Shown here: positions 62,904 through 64,000 of the stretch, one piece after another | How the letters are laid out: each line of letters begins with the position of its first letter | Numbering within the stretch: the first letter of the stretch is position 1 | NCBI GenBank assembly: GCA_963702765.1 | Contig: CAVPEB010000062.1 | Coordinates: 19,625-83,624 of the forward strand | Length of the DNA stretch: 64,000 nt | Reading direction: 5' to 3' | DNA from: DATMNR01 sp963702765 | GTDB taxonomy: Bacteria > Chloroflexota > Ktedonobacteria > Ktedonobacterales > Ktedonobacteraceae | Notes under the pieces: generated by a model | Told to the model about the DNA's origin: nothing | The model's input: only the letters and a program-made list of their open reading frames with translations | Databases searched by the model: none | Made by a program: the position numbers and the translations under genes

Positions 62904-63999
62904 ATGGTAACAGAAAATGCTACTGGTTTATATCGCTCGATACATGCACAGCCCCAGGCAGTGCGAGAATTGCTTGCTGATTGGGATGGTCCCTCGAAGG
63001 CAGCGGAGAAGTTGTCACAGACGAGTCGTATTTTTATCTCAGGCATTGGGACCAGCTTTCATGCTTCCACCGTGGGTGAATATCTGTTACGCTCTGTAGG
63101 AACTGACGCCTGGGCGGTACGTTCGTTTGAATTTGTGCATTACCCAAGACCTCTGAGATCTGACGATGGAGTGATTGTTGTGAGCCATCGTGGCAGTAAA
63201 TTACATGGCATCGGGGCATTGCAACGCGCTGTGGAGAGCGGAGTAGTTACTGTGGGCATTACGGGCTTGAACTCAAAAATGCAAGGCGCGGATGTCATTA
63301 TTGAGACGGTTGAACAAGATCCTTCTTCAACTCATTCGATTAGCTATGTAGGCGCGATGGTGCGTTTAAGCCAGATCGCTGTGAAATTGGGTGAGCTTAC
63401 AGGAAACGAAAGACAGGCTGAACGATTGAAGCAGGGATTGACGCTACTACCTACCTTGATGGAAGATATCCTCGTCGCGAGAGAACGAGGTGCGGCAAAT
63501 CGCCCAGGAAACTGTTGCGCAGTCGCGAAGAATATATTTTGTTGGAGCCGGGCCGAATGCAGTCACTGCGCCAGAGGGTGCGCTCAAGGCAAAGGAAGCG
63601 GCCTATGTTACAACAGAGGGCTTTGAACTGGAGCAAGCAATTCACGGTCCACAGGTAGCTTTCGAAGTTGATGATCTGCTCATCCCAATCAGCGTCAATG
63701 GGGCTGCCCAGTCGCGAATGGCAGATTTTCTGCTGGCGTTAAGTGAGATTGGTTCCCGTGTCTGGTTGATTGGAGAAGCACCCACCCGGGAAACGGCTGG
63801 TTTGTTTACTCGTCAGGGATGGTCAAGGTTTGCGGTTTGTGATGGGGTTGATCTACCAGAAGAGTTGACTCCGATGCTAACTGTACTGCCTGTACAACTC
63901 CTGGCAGATTTCCTTGCCACTGCTCGTGGAACGAATGCCGATAGCTTCCGCAAGGATCAGGAAGCGTACGATAAAGCTGGTTCACGCTTCCAAATTTAA
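62904..63999 (+). CDS. Double-SIS sugar isomerase (GlmS isomerase-like), broken by one extra base
   Basis: Two SIS domains without the glutaminase half of GlmS. SIS1 has RIFISGIGTSFHASTVGEYLL and VVSHRGSKLHG; SIS2, in the next frame, has RRIYFVGAGPNAVTAPEGAL, AYVTTEGFELEQAIHGPQ and a C-terminal QLLADFLATARGTNAD. The frames join if one base near 63486 is removed (VAREEVRQIAQ). It should isomerise or deaminate an amino-sugar phosphate. ATG 62904 has AAGGAGA 8 bp upstream and was preferred over earlier in-frame TTG and ATG codons. Confidence 0.88.
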
Positions 64000-64000
64000 G

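Noticed and set aside
1..64000. CRISPR array
   Set aside because: No regularly spaced direct repeats were seen, and the TPR, Pro/Thr and propeller repeats are protein-level repeats.

Overview
The window looks like chromosomal DNA of a free-living bacterium of the phylum Chloroflexota, most like the Ktedonobacteria. This is an inference from gene style: membrane Ser/Thr kinases with extracellular lectin-like domains, Pro/Thr-rich zinc-ribbon membrane proteins, secreted beta-propellers, a ClpE-type ATPase under a CIRCE element, and a SAM-I riboswitch before metK. No rRNA or ribosomal protein operon is present to settle the taxonomy.

Layout. (1) 1-3686 (-) is the 5' part of a very large gene that leaves the left edge: a pseudokinase domain, an active-looking Ser/Thr kinase domain and a DinG-type helicase whose P-loop is split by a 438-residue class 3 intein carrying a LAGLIDADG endonuclease. 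(2) 3.9-18.8 kb is housekeeping and metabolism: an NrtR-like Nudix regulator with a nicotinamidase, HAD hydrolase, class V aminotransferase, prfA, ATP-grasp, histidine phosphatase, acyl-CoA dehydrogenase, an E2-like acyltransferase, ClpE and a MmgE/PrpD protein. (3) 18.9-23.0 kb holds tRNA-Trp and a 3.8-kb integrated element between 29-bp direct repeats derived from a tRNA-Ser 3' end; it carries a tyrosine recombinase, a HEPN-like protein, a PD-(D/E)XK nuclease-like protein and two small unknown genes. (4) 23.5-35.9 kb encodes surface and secreted proteins, two beta-propellers, a HEAT-like protein, an FAD oxidoreductase and a DUF1015 protein, and contains a perfect 68-bp palindrome. (5) 35.9-42.4 kb is an S-adenosylmethionine block: a riboswitch-controlled metK, then ahcY, a PfkB sugar/nucleoside kinase, an HD-like protein and mtnA. 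(6) 42.8-48 kb is signalling: an ECF sigma factor with its anti-sigma factor, a histidine kinase and a response regulator. (7) 48-64 kb has peptidases (M17, M32, S53, M29), MoaD/MoaE, a fused MNT-HEPN protein, a TPR protein, thioredoxin, BI-1, ferredoxin, a Ser/Thr kinase and a SIS-domain isomerase.

Sequence quality matters here. Eight otherwise good genes are each broken by exactly one extra base, four of them at G runs. Two more carry an in-frame stop where the family has Gln, and a possible third sits between moaD and moaE. The shared direction points to assembly error rather than decay, so these genes are annotated as full-length units with the break noted.

The most novel items are the kinase-DinG gene with its class 3 intein, the small tRNA-Ser element with nuclease-like cargo, the MNT-HEPN fusion, the 68-bp palindrome and two unassigned structured RNA candidates.
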